DNA of 64,000 nt from Aureimonas mangrovi (GCF_014058705.1 NZ_CP059692.1:1183001-1247000); one strand, 5' to 3'. Positions 1 to 8,617 are shown, numbered from the stretch's first letter. The notes: a model not told the origin generated them from the sequence alone. Numbers and translations: made by a program.

Positions 1-29
1 CAAGGGTCACGCCGTCAAGCCGCTTGGTC

Positions 30-44
30 GAACGAAATGAGAAC
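30..44. promoter_or_regulatory. LexA (SOS) box upstream of the rSAM-udgX operon
   Basis: The sequence reads GAAC-GAAATGA-GAAC, which matches exactly the alphaproteobacterial LexA operator GAAC-N7-GAAC (GTTC-N7-GTTC on the other strand). It ends 14 bases before the ATG of the radical SAM gene, where a bound repressor would block the promoter or early transcript. A direct repeat with exact spacing in front of a DNA-repair-type operon is unlikely to be chance. Binding itself is inferred. Confidence 0.75.
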
Positions 45-58
45 GCTATATCGGGCGA

Positions 59-1294
59 ATGGCTCAGACGACGCTCATCGACAAGCTCGCGATCCTATCG
101 GACGCCGCGAAATACGATGCATCCTGTGCGTCCAGCGGCTCGACGAAACGCGACTCGTCGAAGACGAAGGGTATAGGATCGACGGAAGGCTCCGGCATCT
201 GCCACGCCTATGCGCCGGACGGGCGATGCATCTCGCTCCTCAAGATCCTTCTGACCAATTTCTGCATCTATGACTGCGTCTATTGCATCAATCGCTCCTC
301 ATCGAACGTGGCGCGGGCGCGCTTCTCGGTGGACGAAGTCGTCGAGCTGACGCTCAACTTCTACAAGCGCAACTACATTGAGGGCCTGTTCCTCTCCTCC
401 GGCATCATCCGCAACTCGGATTACACGATGGAGGAGATGGTGCGCGTAGCACGAAAGCTGCGCCTCGAGCATGGCTTTGCCGGATACATCCACCTGAAGA
501 CCATCCCGGATGCCTCGCCCGCGCTGATCGAGGAGGCGGGGCTTTTCGCCGACCGACTGTCGATCAACATCGAACTGCCGACGGATCTCTCTCTCGGCGC
601 GCTCGCGCCGGAAAAGGCACCGCGCGACATCAAGCGCTCGATGGGGCACCTGCGGCTCAAGATCGAGGAGCACAAGGGTGAGAAGAAGGACCGGGCGCGG
701 CCGAAGAAGTTCGCTCCGGGCGGTCAGTCGACGCAGATGATCATCGGCGCGGACGGCTCGGACGACGACGCGGTCCTGTCGCGTTCCGAGAACCTCTACG
801 GCAATTACCGTTTGCGCCGCGTCTACTATTCGGCCTTCTCGCCGATCCCCGATGCGTCCTCGCGCCTGCCGCTCGCCAAGCCGCCCTTGATGCGCGAGCA
901 TCGGCTGTACCAGGCGGATTGGCTGATGCGCTTTTACGGTTTCGAACGCGGCGAGATCGTCTCGGGCGGCATCGGCGGGATGCTCGATCTCTCGATCGAT
1001 CCCAAGCTGGCCTGGGCTTTGAAGAACCGCGGCCGATTTCCGGTCGACGTCAACCGCGCCGATCGCGAGACGCTGCTGCGCGTTCCGGGCTTCGGGACGA
1101 AGGCTGTCGACCGCATTCTGTCGACGCGCCGCCATCGCACGCTTCGGCTCGACGATGTGGCGAAGCTCTGCCATTCGGTCGAGAGGGTCCGCCCTTTCGT
1201 ATCGGCGCTCGACTGGTCGCCCGGCGGCTTGACCGATCGTGAGCATTTGCGCCCACTGGTCGCGCCGAAGGCCGAGCAGCTGAGCCTGTTCTGA
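59..1294 (+). CDS. Putative DNA modification/repair radical SAM protein (UdgX-linked family)
   Basis: 411 residues. The radical SAM cluster motif is C69-X3-C73-X2-C76 (CIYDCVYC), followed by a typical radical SAM barrel. The C-terminal part, residues about 330-358 (DVNRADRETLLRVPGFG), is a helix-hairpin-helix of the kind that contacts DNA. This architecture is the known but biochemically undefined family found next to UdgX-type glycosylases. The stop overlaps the next start (TGATG), so the two genes are translationally coupled. The LexA box just upstream suggests DNA-damage induction. The chemistry performed (lesion reversal, base modification or other) cannot be read from the sequence. Confidence 0.9.
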   Translation: MAQTTLIDKLAILSDAAKYDASCASSGSTKRDSSKTKGIGSTEGSGICHAYAPDGRCISLLKILLTNFCIYDCVYCINRSSSNVARARFSVDEVVELTLNFYKRNYIEGLFLSSGIIRNSDYTMEEMVRVARKLRLEHGFAGYIHLKTIPDASPALIEEAGLFADRLSINIELPTDLSLGALAPEKAPRDIKRSMGHLRLKIEEHKGEKKDRARPKKFAPGGQSTQMIIGADGSDDDAVLSRSENLYGNYRLRRVYYSAFSPIPDASSRLPLAKPPLMREHRLYQADWLMRFYGFERGEIVSGGIGGMLDLSIDPKLAWALKNRGRFPVDVNRADRETLLRVPGFGTKAVDRILSTRRHRTLRLDDVAKLCHSVERVRPFVSALDWSPGGLTDREHLRPLVAPKAEQLSLF

Positions 1295-2760
1295 TGTTCG
1301 TCGCCAGCCTCGTCGCCCCGGCTGATTTCGAGGGTTGGCGGTCGGCCGCGCGCACGGCGTTGGCGCTCGGCATCGAGCCTGAGCATATGAGCTTTTCGGT
1401 CGAGGGCGAGGCGGGCGAGCTCTTCGCCGAGCCGCTGCCGCCGATGCCCAAGGGCACGGCGCCCGCTTTCGTGCCGCGCGCCTTCCCGGACCTTGCCGGC
1501 CTTCTCGTCTGCAACAGCGACCCGGAGCGCTTCCGCCTCGCCTACCGGCTTCTCTGGCGCCTGCAGAATGAAAAGGCGCTTCTGGAGATCGTCTCGGACC
1601 CGGACGTTTCACGTGCGCAGGAGATGGCGAAGGCCGTGCGCCGTGACAGCCACAAGATGAAGGCCTTCGTGCGCTTTCGGGAGATCGAGACACCGGAGGG
1701 GCGACACTACATCGCCTGGTTCGAGCCCTTCCACCACGTCGTCGAGCTGACGGCGCCCTTCTTCATGCGGCGTTTCACCGGCATGGTATGGTCGATCCTG
1801 ACGCCGAAGCGCTCCGTCCACTGGGATGGGGTGGAACTGGACTTTGGCCCGGGTGCGTCCGCCGATCAGAAGCCGGCGGACGACGACATGGAAGCGCTCT
1901 GGCTCACCTACTATGCCTCGATCTTCAACCCGGCCCGGCTGAAGGTGAAGGCGATGCAGGCGGAGATGCCGAAGAAATACTGGCACAACCTGCCTGAAGC
2001 CGCGCTGATCGATCCGCTCATCAAGGGCGCCGAGGCGGCCGCTCGCCGCATGATCGAGAACGCGCCGACGCTGCCGAGCCTGCGCCATGAGAAGAACGCG
2101 GAGCGAATGATGGCACAGCGCGGCCTGGATGAGGTCTTCGCCGGCTTCAACAAGCGGCCGGACGATCTGCAGGAAGCGCGCGAGCAGGCGAAGAACTGCA
2201 GGGCGTGCCCGCTCTGGGAGCCGGCGACGCAGACGGTCTTCGGCGAGGGGCCGGCAGATGCGCCGGTGATCTTCGTCGGTGAGCAGCCGGGCGATCAGGA
2301 GGATCTGGCCGGCCACCCCTTCGTGGGGCCGGCCGGCAAGGTGTTCGACGCAGCGCTCGCGGCGGCCGGCGTCGATCGGCGGCAGGCCTATGTCACGAAC
2401 GCCGTGAAGCACTTCAAGTTCGAGCCGCGCGGCAAGCGGCGCATCCACGCCAAGCCGAACATGGGCGAGGTGAAGGTCTGCCGCTGGTGGCTCCAGATCG
2501 AGCGCGAGATGATCCGCCCCAAGCTGATCGTGGCGCTCGGCGCGACAGCCGCGGCCTCCGTCCTCGGCAAGACGGTCACGATCCGGGACACGCGCTCGCG
2601 GCTGATCGATCTCGACGAGGGCACCAAGCTCCTCGTGACCGTCCACCCGTCCTACATCCTGCGCCTGCCGGATGCGGCGGCCAAGGCCCGCGAGCAGGCC
2701 GCCTTCGAAGAGGACATGGCGCTGGCGAAGGATTTCGTGCCGGAGATCGCGCTCGGATAG
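1294..2760 (+). CDS. udgX: UdgX-family uracil-DNA binding protein with N-terminal DUF4130 domain
   Basis: 488 residues. Residues about 1-280 are the DUF4130 domain that links to the radical SAM partner. Residues about 290-488 are a UDG superfamily domain. Visible signatures are CRAC near 302-305 (Fe-S ligands), GEQPGDQED near 329 (water-activating motif A), the UdgX-specific loop KRRIH near 381, whose histidine forms a covalent bond with uracil in characterised UdgX, and VHPS near 449 (motif B). The third iron-sulfur cysteine of family 4 enzymes appears replaced by His (AVKHFKF), as is usual in UdgX. It probably caps or excises uracil in DNA. The start overlaps the upstream stop by one base. 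Confidence 0.92.
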   Translation: MFVASLVAPADFEGWRSAARTALALGIEPEHMSFSVEGEAGELFAEPLPPMPKGTAPAFVPRAFPDLAGLLVCNSDPERFRLAYRLLWRLQNEKALLEIVSDPDVSRAQEMAKAVRRDSHKMKAFVRFREIETPEGRHYIAWFEPFHHVVELTAPFFMRRFTGMVWSILTPKRSVHWDGVELDFGPGASADQKPADDDMEALWLTYYASIFNPARLKVKAMQAEMPKKYWHNLPEAALIDPLIKGAEAAARRMIENAPTLPSLRHEKNAERMMAQRGLDEVFAGFNKRPDDLQEAREQAKNCRACPLWEPATQTVFGEGPADAPVIFVGEQPGDQEDLAGHPFVGPAGKVFDAALAAAGVDRRQAYVTNAVKHFKFEPRGKRRIHAKPNMGEVKVCRWWLQIEREMIRPKLIVALGATAAASVLGKTVTIRDTRSRLIDLDEGTKLLVTVHPSYILRLPDAAAKAREQAAFEEDMALAKDFVPEIALG

Positions 2761-2766
2761 GCGGCC

Positions 2767-3729
2767 TCAAGGCGCTGGCTTGACCCATTGCGCGTCGATG
2801 AAGCGCAGGACGTCGACGATGGAGACGGACCACAGCGACCACACGTGGTCGCCATCGGTGATGCGCAGTTCCGAGGTGCGGCCATCCGCGATCAGCGTCT
2901 CGTGCAGCGAGATCGCGCCTCGCCACAGGTTGAAGCCGTCGTCGTCGCCTGCCGTGAGATAGGTCTTGGGCAGCGGCACGTCGCTGTCCACGGCCTGCTG
3001 CAGCAGGGTGAAGACGTTGTGCGCGTTGAAGCGCGCTGCCTCGAAGGGCTCGCCGAAGGCGCCGGCGAAGTGGTCGCCCGTGGACGGCAGAATGCGACCG
3101 GTGCCGATCGTATCAGCGTCGATACGGTGGAAGAAGACGCTGTCGGCGATGAGGCGCAGATCGTCCGGATCGTCGCTGATATCCTCAGAGGGCACGTTGT
3201 TCCACAGCGCGCCCGAAAGGCTGGCGGTCGCGGTGTAGAGCTGTGGATGAGCGTAGGCGAGGCGGATCGCCCCGAAGCCGCCCATCGACAGGCCTGCGAT
3301 GGCGCGGCCGGCGGCGCTCTTCTGCGCCGGATAGTTCGCCTCGACATGGGCGACAAGATCGACCGTGATCGCGGTTTCGTAGTCGCCCGGCCCGTCCACA
3401 TCGGCCGAGTCCACGTACCAGCTGTTCCCGGCATCGGGCATGACGACGAGGAGCGGCGCGATCGTCCCGTCGGCGATGAGCCGGTCGAGCCTTGCCTGGA
3501 TGCCGCCGAGATCGGCCCAGCTCCGCTCGTTTCCGTCATGGCCGTGGAGGAGATAAAGCACCGGCCAGCCCTCTGCCGGTACCGGACCGTCCGGCACATA
3601 GACCTCGACGGCCATATCGCGGCCGAGCGCCGTGCTGGCGACCGAGACGGGCTGCAACTCGGAAGCCGAGGTCACCGTCGACGAGACGAGGCAGGCGAGG
3701 GCTGCCGCAAAGGGGGCCGCCGTTCTCAC
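2767..3729 (-). CDS. Secreted esterase, alpha/beta hydrolase (esterase D/antigen 85-like)
   Basis: 320 residues from a GTG start. Translation from GTG at 3729 gives a signal peptide (VRTAAPFAAALACLVSSTVTSASE region), so the protein is probably periplasmic; a longer reading from 3789 would bury this signal and is less likely. The nucleophile elbow is GLSMGGFG and a late His lies in DGDHVWSLW, as in the PF00756 esterase family (FrmB, antigen 85). The GTG overlaps the stop of the DUF2474 gene by four bases (GTGA), so it is the last gene of the cyd operon. Its substrate is unknown. Association of an esterase with cytochrome bd is unusual and may be only transcriptional. Confidence 0.8.
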   Translation of the reverse strand: MRTAAPFAAALACLVSSTVTSASELQPVSVASTALGRDMAVEVYVPDGPVPAEGWPVLYLLHGHDGNERSWADLGGIQARLDRLIADGTIAPLLVVMPDAGNSWYVDSADVDGPGDYETAITVDLVAHVEANYPAQKSAAGRAIAGLSMGGFGAIRLAYAHPQLYTATASLSGALWNNVPSEDISDDPDDLRLIADSVFFHRIDADTIGTGRILPSTGDHFAGAFGEPFEAARFNAHNVFTLLQQAVDSDVPLPKTYLTAGDDDGFNLWRGAISLHETLIADGRTSELRITDGDHVWSLWSVSIVDVLRFIDAQWVKPAP

Positions 3730-3857
3730 AGGATCGCCGACCGGATCGCGTAGGCGACGATGCTGATCGCCAGGAGGCTCGCGCACCACAGGAGCGCGAA
3801 CCAGGCGAGGCGTTTCCAGAGCGGACCGCTCGCCGTGCGGCGACGATCAGTGGCCAT
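3726..3857 (-). CDS. DUF2474 small membrane protein, cytochrome bd-associated
   Basis: 43 residues: a basic N-terminus (MATDRRRTASGPLWKR) and one hydrophobic helix (LAWFALLWCASLLAISIVAYAI). This is the DUF2474 pattern, a tiny single-pass protein encoded directly after cydB in cyanide-insensitive bd oxidase operons, with a position and size like CydX in E. coli. Its start lies inside the end of cydB (11-base overlap) and its stop overlaps the esterase start. It is likely an accessory subunit stabilising the oxidase, by analogy with CydX; no direct evidence here. It is easily missed because of its length. Confidence 0.8.
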   Translation of the reverse strand: MATDRRRTASGPLWKRLAWFALLWCASLLAISIVAYAIRSAIL

Positions 3858-4860
3858 GCTGGTGATACCCCTCGCCCTCGCGCACCTTGCCCCTGAAGAT
3901 CCAGTAGGAATAGCCCGTATAGGCGAGGATCATCGGCACCAGCAGGACGGCGCCGACGAGCATGAAGGCGAGCGAGGAGTCGGGCGCCGCCGCGTCCCAG
4001 ATCGTCAGTTCCGGCGGCAGGATGTTCGGATAGAACGAGATGCCGATGCCGATGAAGGACAGGACGAAAAGCGCCAGCGAGGCGAGGAACGGCCGCCGCT
4101 CCGATTCGTGGTTGGCGAGGGAGCGGAAGAGGACGAGAGCTGCGAGGGCGACGAGGATCGGAACGGGCGCGACGAGGACGATCTGCGGAAAGGCGAACCA
4201 GCGCGCGAAGAACTCGTCCTGCAGGAACGGCATCCACGCCGAGACGACGCCGATGAGCACGAGCGTGCCGAACCCCGCGACCTTCGCGAAGCCCGCGGCC
4301 TCGCGGTTCAAGGGACCTTCCGTCTTCATGATCAGCCACGTCGCGCCGAGAAGCGCGTAGCCGACGACCACCGCCGCGCCGGTCAGCAGGGAGAAGGGCG
4401 TCAGCCAGTCATACCAGCCGCCGGCATAGGCGCGGTTCTCGATCTCGATGCCCTGTACGATGGTGCCGAGCGCGATGCCTTGCGCGAAGGCCGCCGTCAG
4501 GGAGCCGAGGAAGAAGCCGCGATCCCAGGTCTTGCGCCAGCGCACCGTGCGGAAGCGGAACTCGAAGGCGACGCCGCGGAAGACGAGCGCCAAGAGCATC
4601 GCGATGATCGGCGCGTAGAGCGCAGGCATCACGACGGCATAGGCCAGCGGGAAGACGGCGAACAACCCGCCGCCGCCCAGCACCAGCCATGTCTCGTTGC
4701 CGTCCCAGAACGGTGCGACGGTGTTGATCGCGGTGTCGTGGTCCTCTGCGCGCTTCATCAGCGGGAAGAGGATGCCGATGCCGAGGTCGAACCCGTCGAG
4801 CACCACATAGGCAAGGACGGCGAAGGCCAGGATGAAGGCCCAGATCAGCGGAAGGTCCAT
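3847..4860 (-). CDS. cydB: Cytochrome bd ubiquinol oxidase subunit II
   Basis: 337 residues, a normal CydB length, with about eight to nine hydrophobic segments and the family start MDLPLIWAFILAFAVLAYVVLDGFDLGIG. GFDLGIG and WDGNETWLV are hallmark motifs of CydB. Together with CydA it forms the quinol:O2 oxidoreductase of the inner membrane, which works at low oxygen and resists cyanide and NO. It lies 12 bases downstream of cydA and overlaps the DUF2474 gene. Confidence 0.96.
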   Translation of the reverse strand: MDLPLIWAFILAFAVLAYVVLDGFDLGIGILFPLMKRAEDHDTAINTVAPFWDGNETWLVLGGGGLFAVFPLAYAVVMPALYAPIIAMLLALVFRGVAFEFRFRTVRWRKTWDRGFFLGSLTAAFAQGIALGTIVQGIEIENRAYAGGWYDWLTPFSLLTGAAVVVGYALLGATWLIMKTEGPLNREAAGFAKVAGFGTLVLIGVVSAWMPFLQDEFFARWFAFPQIVLVAPVPILVALAALVLFRSLANHESERRPFLASLALFVLSFIGIGISFYPNILPPELTIWDAAAPDSSLAFMLVGAVLLVPMILAYTGYSYWIFRGKVREGEGYHQHGH

Positions 4861-4872
4861 CGTTTCGCCCTC

Positions 4873-6309
4873 CTATTCGGCCGGCTGCGGACGCGGAGCG
4901 GAGGGGTTGTCGCCCTCGTCCATGTGCGGGCCGGGTGTGACGCCGGCGGTGCGGATCGGCTCGTCCGGGCGCGGGCCCTGTTCGTCGATCTCCGGCGGCC
5001 GCGCCATATTGCGCAGGATGTAGAAGGTGCCGGCGCCGAACACGAAGAAGTAGACGACGATGAAGGCGATGAGCGAGGCGCCGACCGCCGAAGCCGCGAT
5101 GGGCGAATGGCTCTCGGCGGTTCGAAGCAGGCCGTAGACCGTGTAGGGCTGGCGGCCGACCTCCGTGGTGATCCAGCCGGCGAGGACGGCGACGAAGCCC
5201 ATCGGCCCCATCGCGACCGAGGCCCGTTGCAGCCAACTCGCCTCCACCAGCGTTCCCTTCCACCGGTGCCACAGCGACCACACGCCGATGCCCAGCATCG
5301 CAAAGCCGATCGCCACCATCACGCGGAAGGAGAAGAAGACGATCCACACGTTCGGCCAGTCCTCGCGCGGGAAGGCGTCGAGCCCGGCGACCTCGCCGTT
5401 CATCGAGTGGGTGAGGATCAGGGAGCCGGCGTTCGGGATCTCGATCGCCGCGCGCATCTCACCTGCCTCCATGTCGGGCAGGCCGAAAAGCGTCAGCGGC
5501 ATGCCGCCGTCGCGGTTGGTCTCGAAATGCCCCTCCATCGCGGCGATCTTCATCGGCTGGTGTTCCAGCGTGTTCAGCCCGTGCTGGTCGCCGGCGAAGA
5601 TCTGGATCGGCGCGACGATGGCGGCCATCCAGAGCGCCATCGAGAACATCACCTTCGCGCCCTCGTTGGAGCGGTCCTTCAGAAGATGCCACGCACCGAC
5701 GGCGCCCACCACGAAGGCAGTCGTCAGATAGGCTGCGAGCACCATGTGGACGAGCCGGTAGGGGAAGGACGGGTTGAAGACGATCGCCCACCAGTCTTCC
5801 GGCATGAACTGGCCGTTGGCACCGATCACGTAGCCGGCCGGCGTCTGCATCCAGGAATTGACGGACAGGATCCAGAAGGCAGACCCGAAGGTGCCGAGCG
5901 CCACCATCAGCGTCGCGAAAAAGTGCAGGCGCGGCCCGACGCGGTTCAGCCCGAACAGCATGACGCCGAGGAATCCGGCCTCCAGGAAGAAGGCGGACAG
6001 CACCTCGTAGGCCATCAAGGGACCGAGGATGGGTCCCGTCTTGTCCGCGAAGACTGACCAGTTGGTACCGAACTGGTAGCTCAGGACGATGCCAGAGACG
6101 ACGCCCATGGCGAAGGAGACCGCGAAGATTTTCAGCCAGTACTGGAAGACGGCGATATAGAACTGCCGGCCCGTCCACATCCACAGGCCGTGAAGGACGG
6201 CGAGATAGGAGGCGAGCCCGATCGTGAAGGACGGGAAGATGATGTGAAAGGAGACGGTGAAGGCGAACTGGATGCGCGCCAGGAGCACCGGATCGAAACC
6301 TTCGAACAT
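4873..6309 (-). CDS. cydA: Cytochrome bd ubiquinol oxidase subunit I (short Q-loop, CIO type)
   Basis: 478 residues. H22 (VSFHIIFP) corresponds to the N-terminal haem b595 ligand. The motif GRQPYTVYGLLRT, typical of CydA, is near residue 389. The Q-loop after GDQHGLNTLEHQPMKIAAMEGH is short, so this is the cyanide-insensitive (CioA) subtype rather than the long-loop E. coli type. The protein binds three haems and oxidises quinol in the membrane. First gene of the minus-strand operon cydA-cydB-DUF2474-esterase. The upstream divergent region holds a perfect palindrome, a possible operator. Confidence 0.96.
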   Translation of the reverse strand: MFEGFDPVLLARIQFAFTVSFHIIFPSFTIGLASYLAVLHGLWMWTGRQFYIAVFQYWLKIFAVSFAMGVVSGIVLSYQFGTNWSVFADKTGPILGPLMAYEVLSAFFLEAGFLGVMLFGLNRVGPRLHFFATLMVALGTFGSAFWILSVNSWMQTPAGYVIGANGQFMPEDWWAIVFNPSFPYRLVHMVLAAYLTTAFVVGAVGAWHLLKDRSNEGAKVMFSMALWMAAIVAPIQIFAGDQHGLNTLEHQPMKIAAMEGHFETNRDGGMPLTLFGLPDMEAGEMRAAIEIPNAGSLILTHSMNGEVAGLDAFPREDWPNVWIVFFSFRVMVAIGFAMLGIGVWSLWHRWKGTLVEASWLQRASVAMGPMGFVAVLAGWITTEVGRQPYTVYGLLRTAESHSPIAASAVGASLIAFIVVYFFVFGAGTFYILRNMARPPEIDEQGPRPDEPIRTAGVTPGPHMDEGDNPSAPRPQPAE

Positions 6310-6377
6310 GGCCGTCCCTCTTCTTCGGCTTCACTCGATGGTGCCCATGCTAGCAACTTGCCGTGGTTTCGCCGTCT

Positions 6378-6390
6378 GGGCAAATTGCCC
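6378..6390. promoter_or_regulatory. Perfect palindrome in the cydA/HerA-like divergent region
   Basis: GGGCAA-A-TTGCCC is a perfect inverted repeat with 6-base arms and one central base. It lies 69 bases upstream of cydA and 121 bases upstream of the HerA-like gene. Its placement in the only shared promoter region is consistent with an operator for a dimeric regulator. It does not match the FNR consensus TTGAT-N4-ATCAA. The rest of 6310-6510 shows no gene. Confidence 0.4.
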
Positions 6391-6510
6391 GTAGGGCAGG
6401 ATGTCCAGCTTGGCCCGCCGGAAACTGTGGACGGGAGGCACGCGCCCCTCCCGTTCCGGCCGACTGTCACTTAGGTTCGACGACCCACCGCACGCGAAGG
6501 ATACGAGACG

Positions 6511-8031
6511 TTGAGCATGAAGGTCGCCGTCGACCTCGGAACCACCGCCACGGGCGAACCAGCGGAAATGGATCTTGAGGAACTTCTCTCGACGCGCCTT
6601 CTCGTGCAGGGCAATTCGGGGTCCGGCAAGTCGCATCTCCTGCGCCGCCTTCTCGAGCAGAGCGCCGAATGGGTGCAGCAGGCGATCATCGATCCCGAGG
6701 GGGACTTCGTCTCCTTCTCCGAGCGCTTCGGCCATGTGGTCGTCGAGGCCGACCGCACGCCCGCCGAACTCGCGCGCATCGCCCGGCGCATCCGCCAGCA
6801 TCGCGCGTCCGTGGTCCTCAATCTCGAGGGACTCGACACCGAGGTGCAGATGCAGTGCGCGGCGGCCTTCCTGAACGGGCTGTTCGACGCCGACCGCCAC
6901 GTCTGGTTCCCCATGCTGATCGCCGTCGACGAGGCGCAGATCTTCGCGCCTGCCATCGCCGGCGAGGTGGGTGACGAGGCCCGGCGCATCTCACTCGGCG
7001 CGATGACGAACCTCATGTGCCGCGGCCGCAAGCGCGGGCTGGCCGGCATCATCGCGACGCAGCGCCTTGCCAAGCTTGCCAAGAACGTCGCGGCCGAGGC
7101 CTCGAACTTCCTGATGGGCCGGACCTTCCTCGACATCGACATGGCGCGCGCGGCCGATCTCCTGGGGCTGGAGCGCCGGCAGGCCGAACGCTTCCGCGAT
7201 CTCGAGCCCGGACATTTCGTCGCGCTTGGGCCCGCTCTGTCTCGTCGTCCGGTGCCGATCCGCATCGGTTCGGTGGAGACGGCCGGGCGCTCCGGCCGCC
7301 CCGTCCTGATGGCGCTGCCGGAGATGACGCCGGACGCGATGGCAGACCTCATCTTCACAGCGGGCGCGGACGAGCCCGACACGCTGCCCGAGCCACCGCG
7401 CCGCCAGCCGATGGAAACGCGCGACATCCTCGACCGTCTCGGCTCGGCCGGCCCCGCGCCGCTCGCGCAACCCGAACCCGAAGAGCCGCCGAGCGAAGAG
7501 GAACTCGCAGAGCGTGCGCGCGTCATCGAGGCGATTTTCGCCGACCTTCTTTCCGACCCGCAGGCCGCGTTCCGCCCGGTACCGGTGCTGTATCAGGACT
7601 TCCTCGTTCATTGCCGGCTTAAGCGCGTCGGCGGCGCGGCCACCGACATGACGGCCTTCCGCAGGCGCCTTGCGATCGCACGCGCGGGCGTCGGTGAGGG
7701 TGAGGCGGACGAGGAATGGACACGTGTGATCGAGCGCTCGGACGCGTTGCCGGAGGACATGCAGGGCGTCTACCTGATGCTGGCGCGCGCGGCGCGCGAT
7801 GGTCAGCCCTGCCCCGACGACGCGACGCTCGCCAAGGCTTATGGCAGCCACTCGCCTTCGCGGGGGCGCTTCCTCCTGACCTACATGGCCGAGCGCGGCT
7901 TCATCGCGGCCGAGACTGATTTTCGCGGCAACCGCGTCGTCACCATCGCGGGCTCGGGATGGCGCACGGAGCCGTCAGGCGGCAAGACCTACATTCCCGG
8001 CATCACGCCGCGTTCCCAACGCCGCGCCTGA
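6511..8031 (+). CDS. HerA-like ATP-binding protein (FtsK-HerA superfamily)
   Basis: 506 residues from TTG at 6511; an ATG two codons later (6517) is equally possible. The Walker A motif is GNSGSGKS (residues 34-41) and Walker B is MLIAVDEAQIF (about 134-144). An arginine-rich stretch (CRGRKRGLAGIIATQRLAKL) follows, as in HerA-type DNA-translocating ATPases. Residues about 270-506 are less conserved, with a proline/glutamate-rich linker (about 290-340) and a winged-helix-like end. HerA usually pairs with the nuclease NurA, but no nuclease gene is adjacent here. The role is probably in DNA processing or partition; not established. Confidence 0.8.
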   Translation: MSMKVAVDLGTTATGEPAEMDLEELLSTRLLVQGNSGSGKSHLLRRLLEQSAEWVQQAIIDPEGDFVSFSERFGHVVVEADRTPAELARIARRIRQHRASVVLNLEGLDTEVQMQCAAAFLNGLFDADRHVWFPMLIAVDEAQIFAPAIAGEVGDEARRISLGAMTNLMCRGRKRGLAGIIATQRLAKLAKNVAAEASNFLMGRTFLDIDMARAADLLGLERRQAERFRDLEPGHFVALGPALSRRPVPIRIGSVETAGRSGRPVLMALPEMTPDAMADLIFTAGADEPDTLPEPPRRQPMETRDILDRLGSAGPAPLAQPEPEEPPSEEELAERARVIEAIFADLLSDPQAAFRPVPVLYQDFLVHCRLKRVGGAATDMTAFRRRLAIARAGVGEGEADEEWTRVIERSDALPEDMQGVYLMLARAARDGQPCPDDATLAKAYGSHSPSRGRFLLTYMAERGFIAAETDFRGNRVVTIAGSGWRTEPSGGKTYIPGITPRSQRRA

Positions 8032-8035
8032 TCGC

Positions 8036-8617
8036 TCACAGCGCGGCGGAGATCAGCCGCAGCGTACCGAGCGTGTAGCTGTCGTCGGCCATTCGCCAGA
8101 CGAAGAGCTCGAAGGCGATCGCGAGGGCGATGACGGCCGGAAGGGGAAGCGCTCGAGCCGCGTAGAAGCCGATCGCGACGAACAGCGTGTCCGAGACCGC
8201 GTTGAGGATCGAATCCCCCGCATAGGGCGGTGTGCCGGGAGCGTTGCCAAAGATTTCGATCACCGGCGGCATGTTCTCGACCGCTTCCCACACCGCCGAG
8301 GAGGCGAGAGCGACGAGCAGCTTCTGGCCAACCGACCAGTGAGGCCTGATCCGATCAAGCACCAACCAGAGGCCGAAGCCGAAAACGATGTGAAGAAGCG
8401 AGTACCAGTCGGCGAACTGCTGCGATGTCTGGGGCGAGTTCACGTCGGAGATGAAAAGGGCCACGGTGCCGCACGGACAGAGCAGCGGACGGCCGACCGC
8501 AGCGAGCCAGAGCGCAAGTGCTGAGACGATCGAAGCGCCGAGGAAGATCTGCGTACCAAGCCGTTCGGCGAATGCAGGGCGTCCATCAACGTCGATGGAG
8601 GGAGCGAGGCGGCTCAT
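8036..8617 (-). CDS. DUF2585 family integral membrane protein
   Basis: 193 residues, resembling the alphaproteobacterial DUF2585 (UPF0314) family of unknown function. It shows four to five hydrophobic segments (around 25-45, 70-85, 100-115, 140-155 and 160-175) and conserved patches PLLCPCGTVALF, DWYSLLH and WEAVENMPPVIE. The paired cysteines in CPCG and the charged EAVEN within a membrane segment are the distinctive features. It is convergent with the HerA-like gene (four bases between stops), so no functional link is implied. Confidence 0.85.
   Translation of the reverse strand: MSRLAPSIDVDGRPAFAERLGTQIFLGASIVSALALWLAAVGRPLLCPCGTVALFISDVNSPQTSQQFADWYSLLHIVFGFGLWLVLDRIRPHWSVGQKLLVALASSAVWEAVENMPPVIEIFGNAPGTPPYAGDSILNAVSDTLFVAIGFYAARALPLPAVIALAIAFELFVWRMADDSYTLGTLRLISAAL

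Noticed and set aside
3760..6057. 765-codon open frame on plus opposite cydA and cydB
   Set aside because: Highly charged, repetitive composition without a domain, and opposite two certain oxidase genes. A GC-rich antisense artefact.
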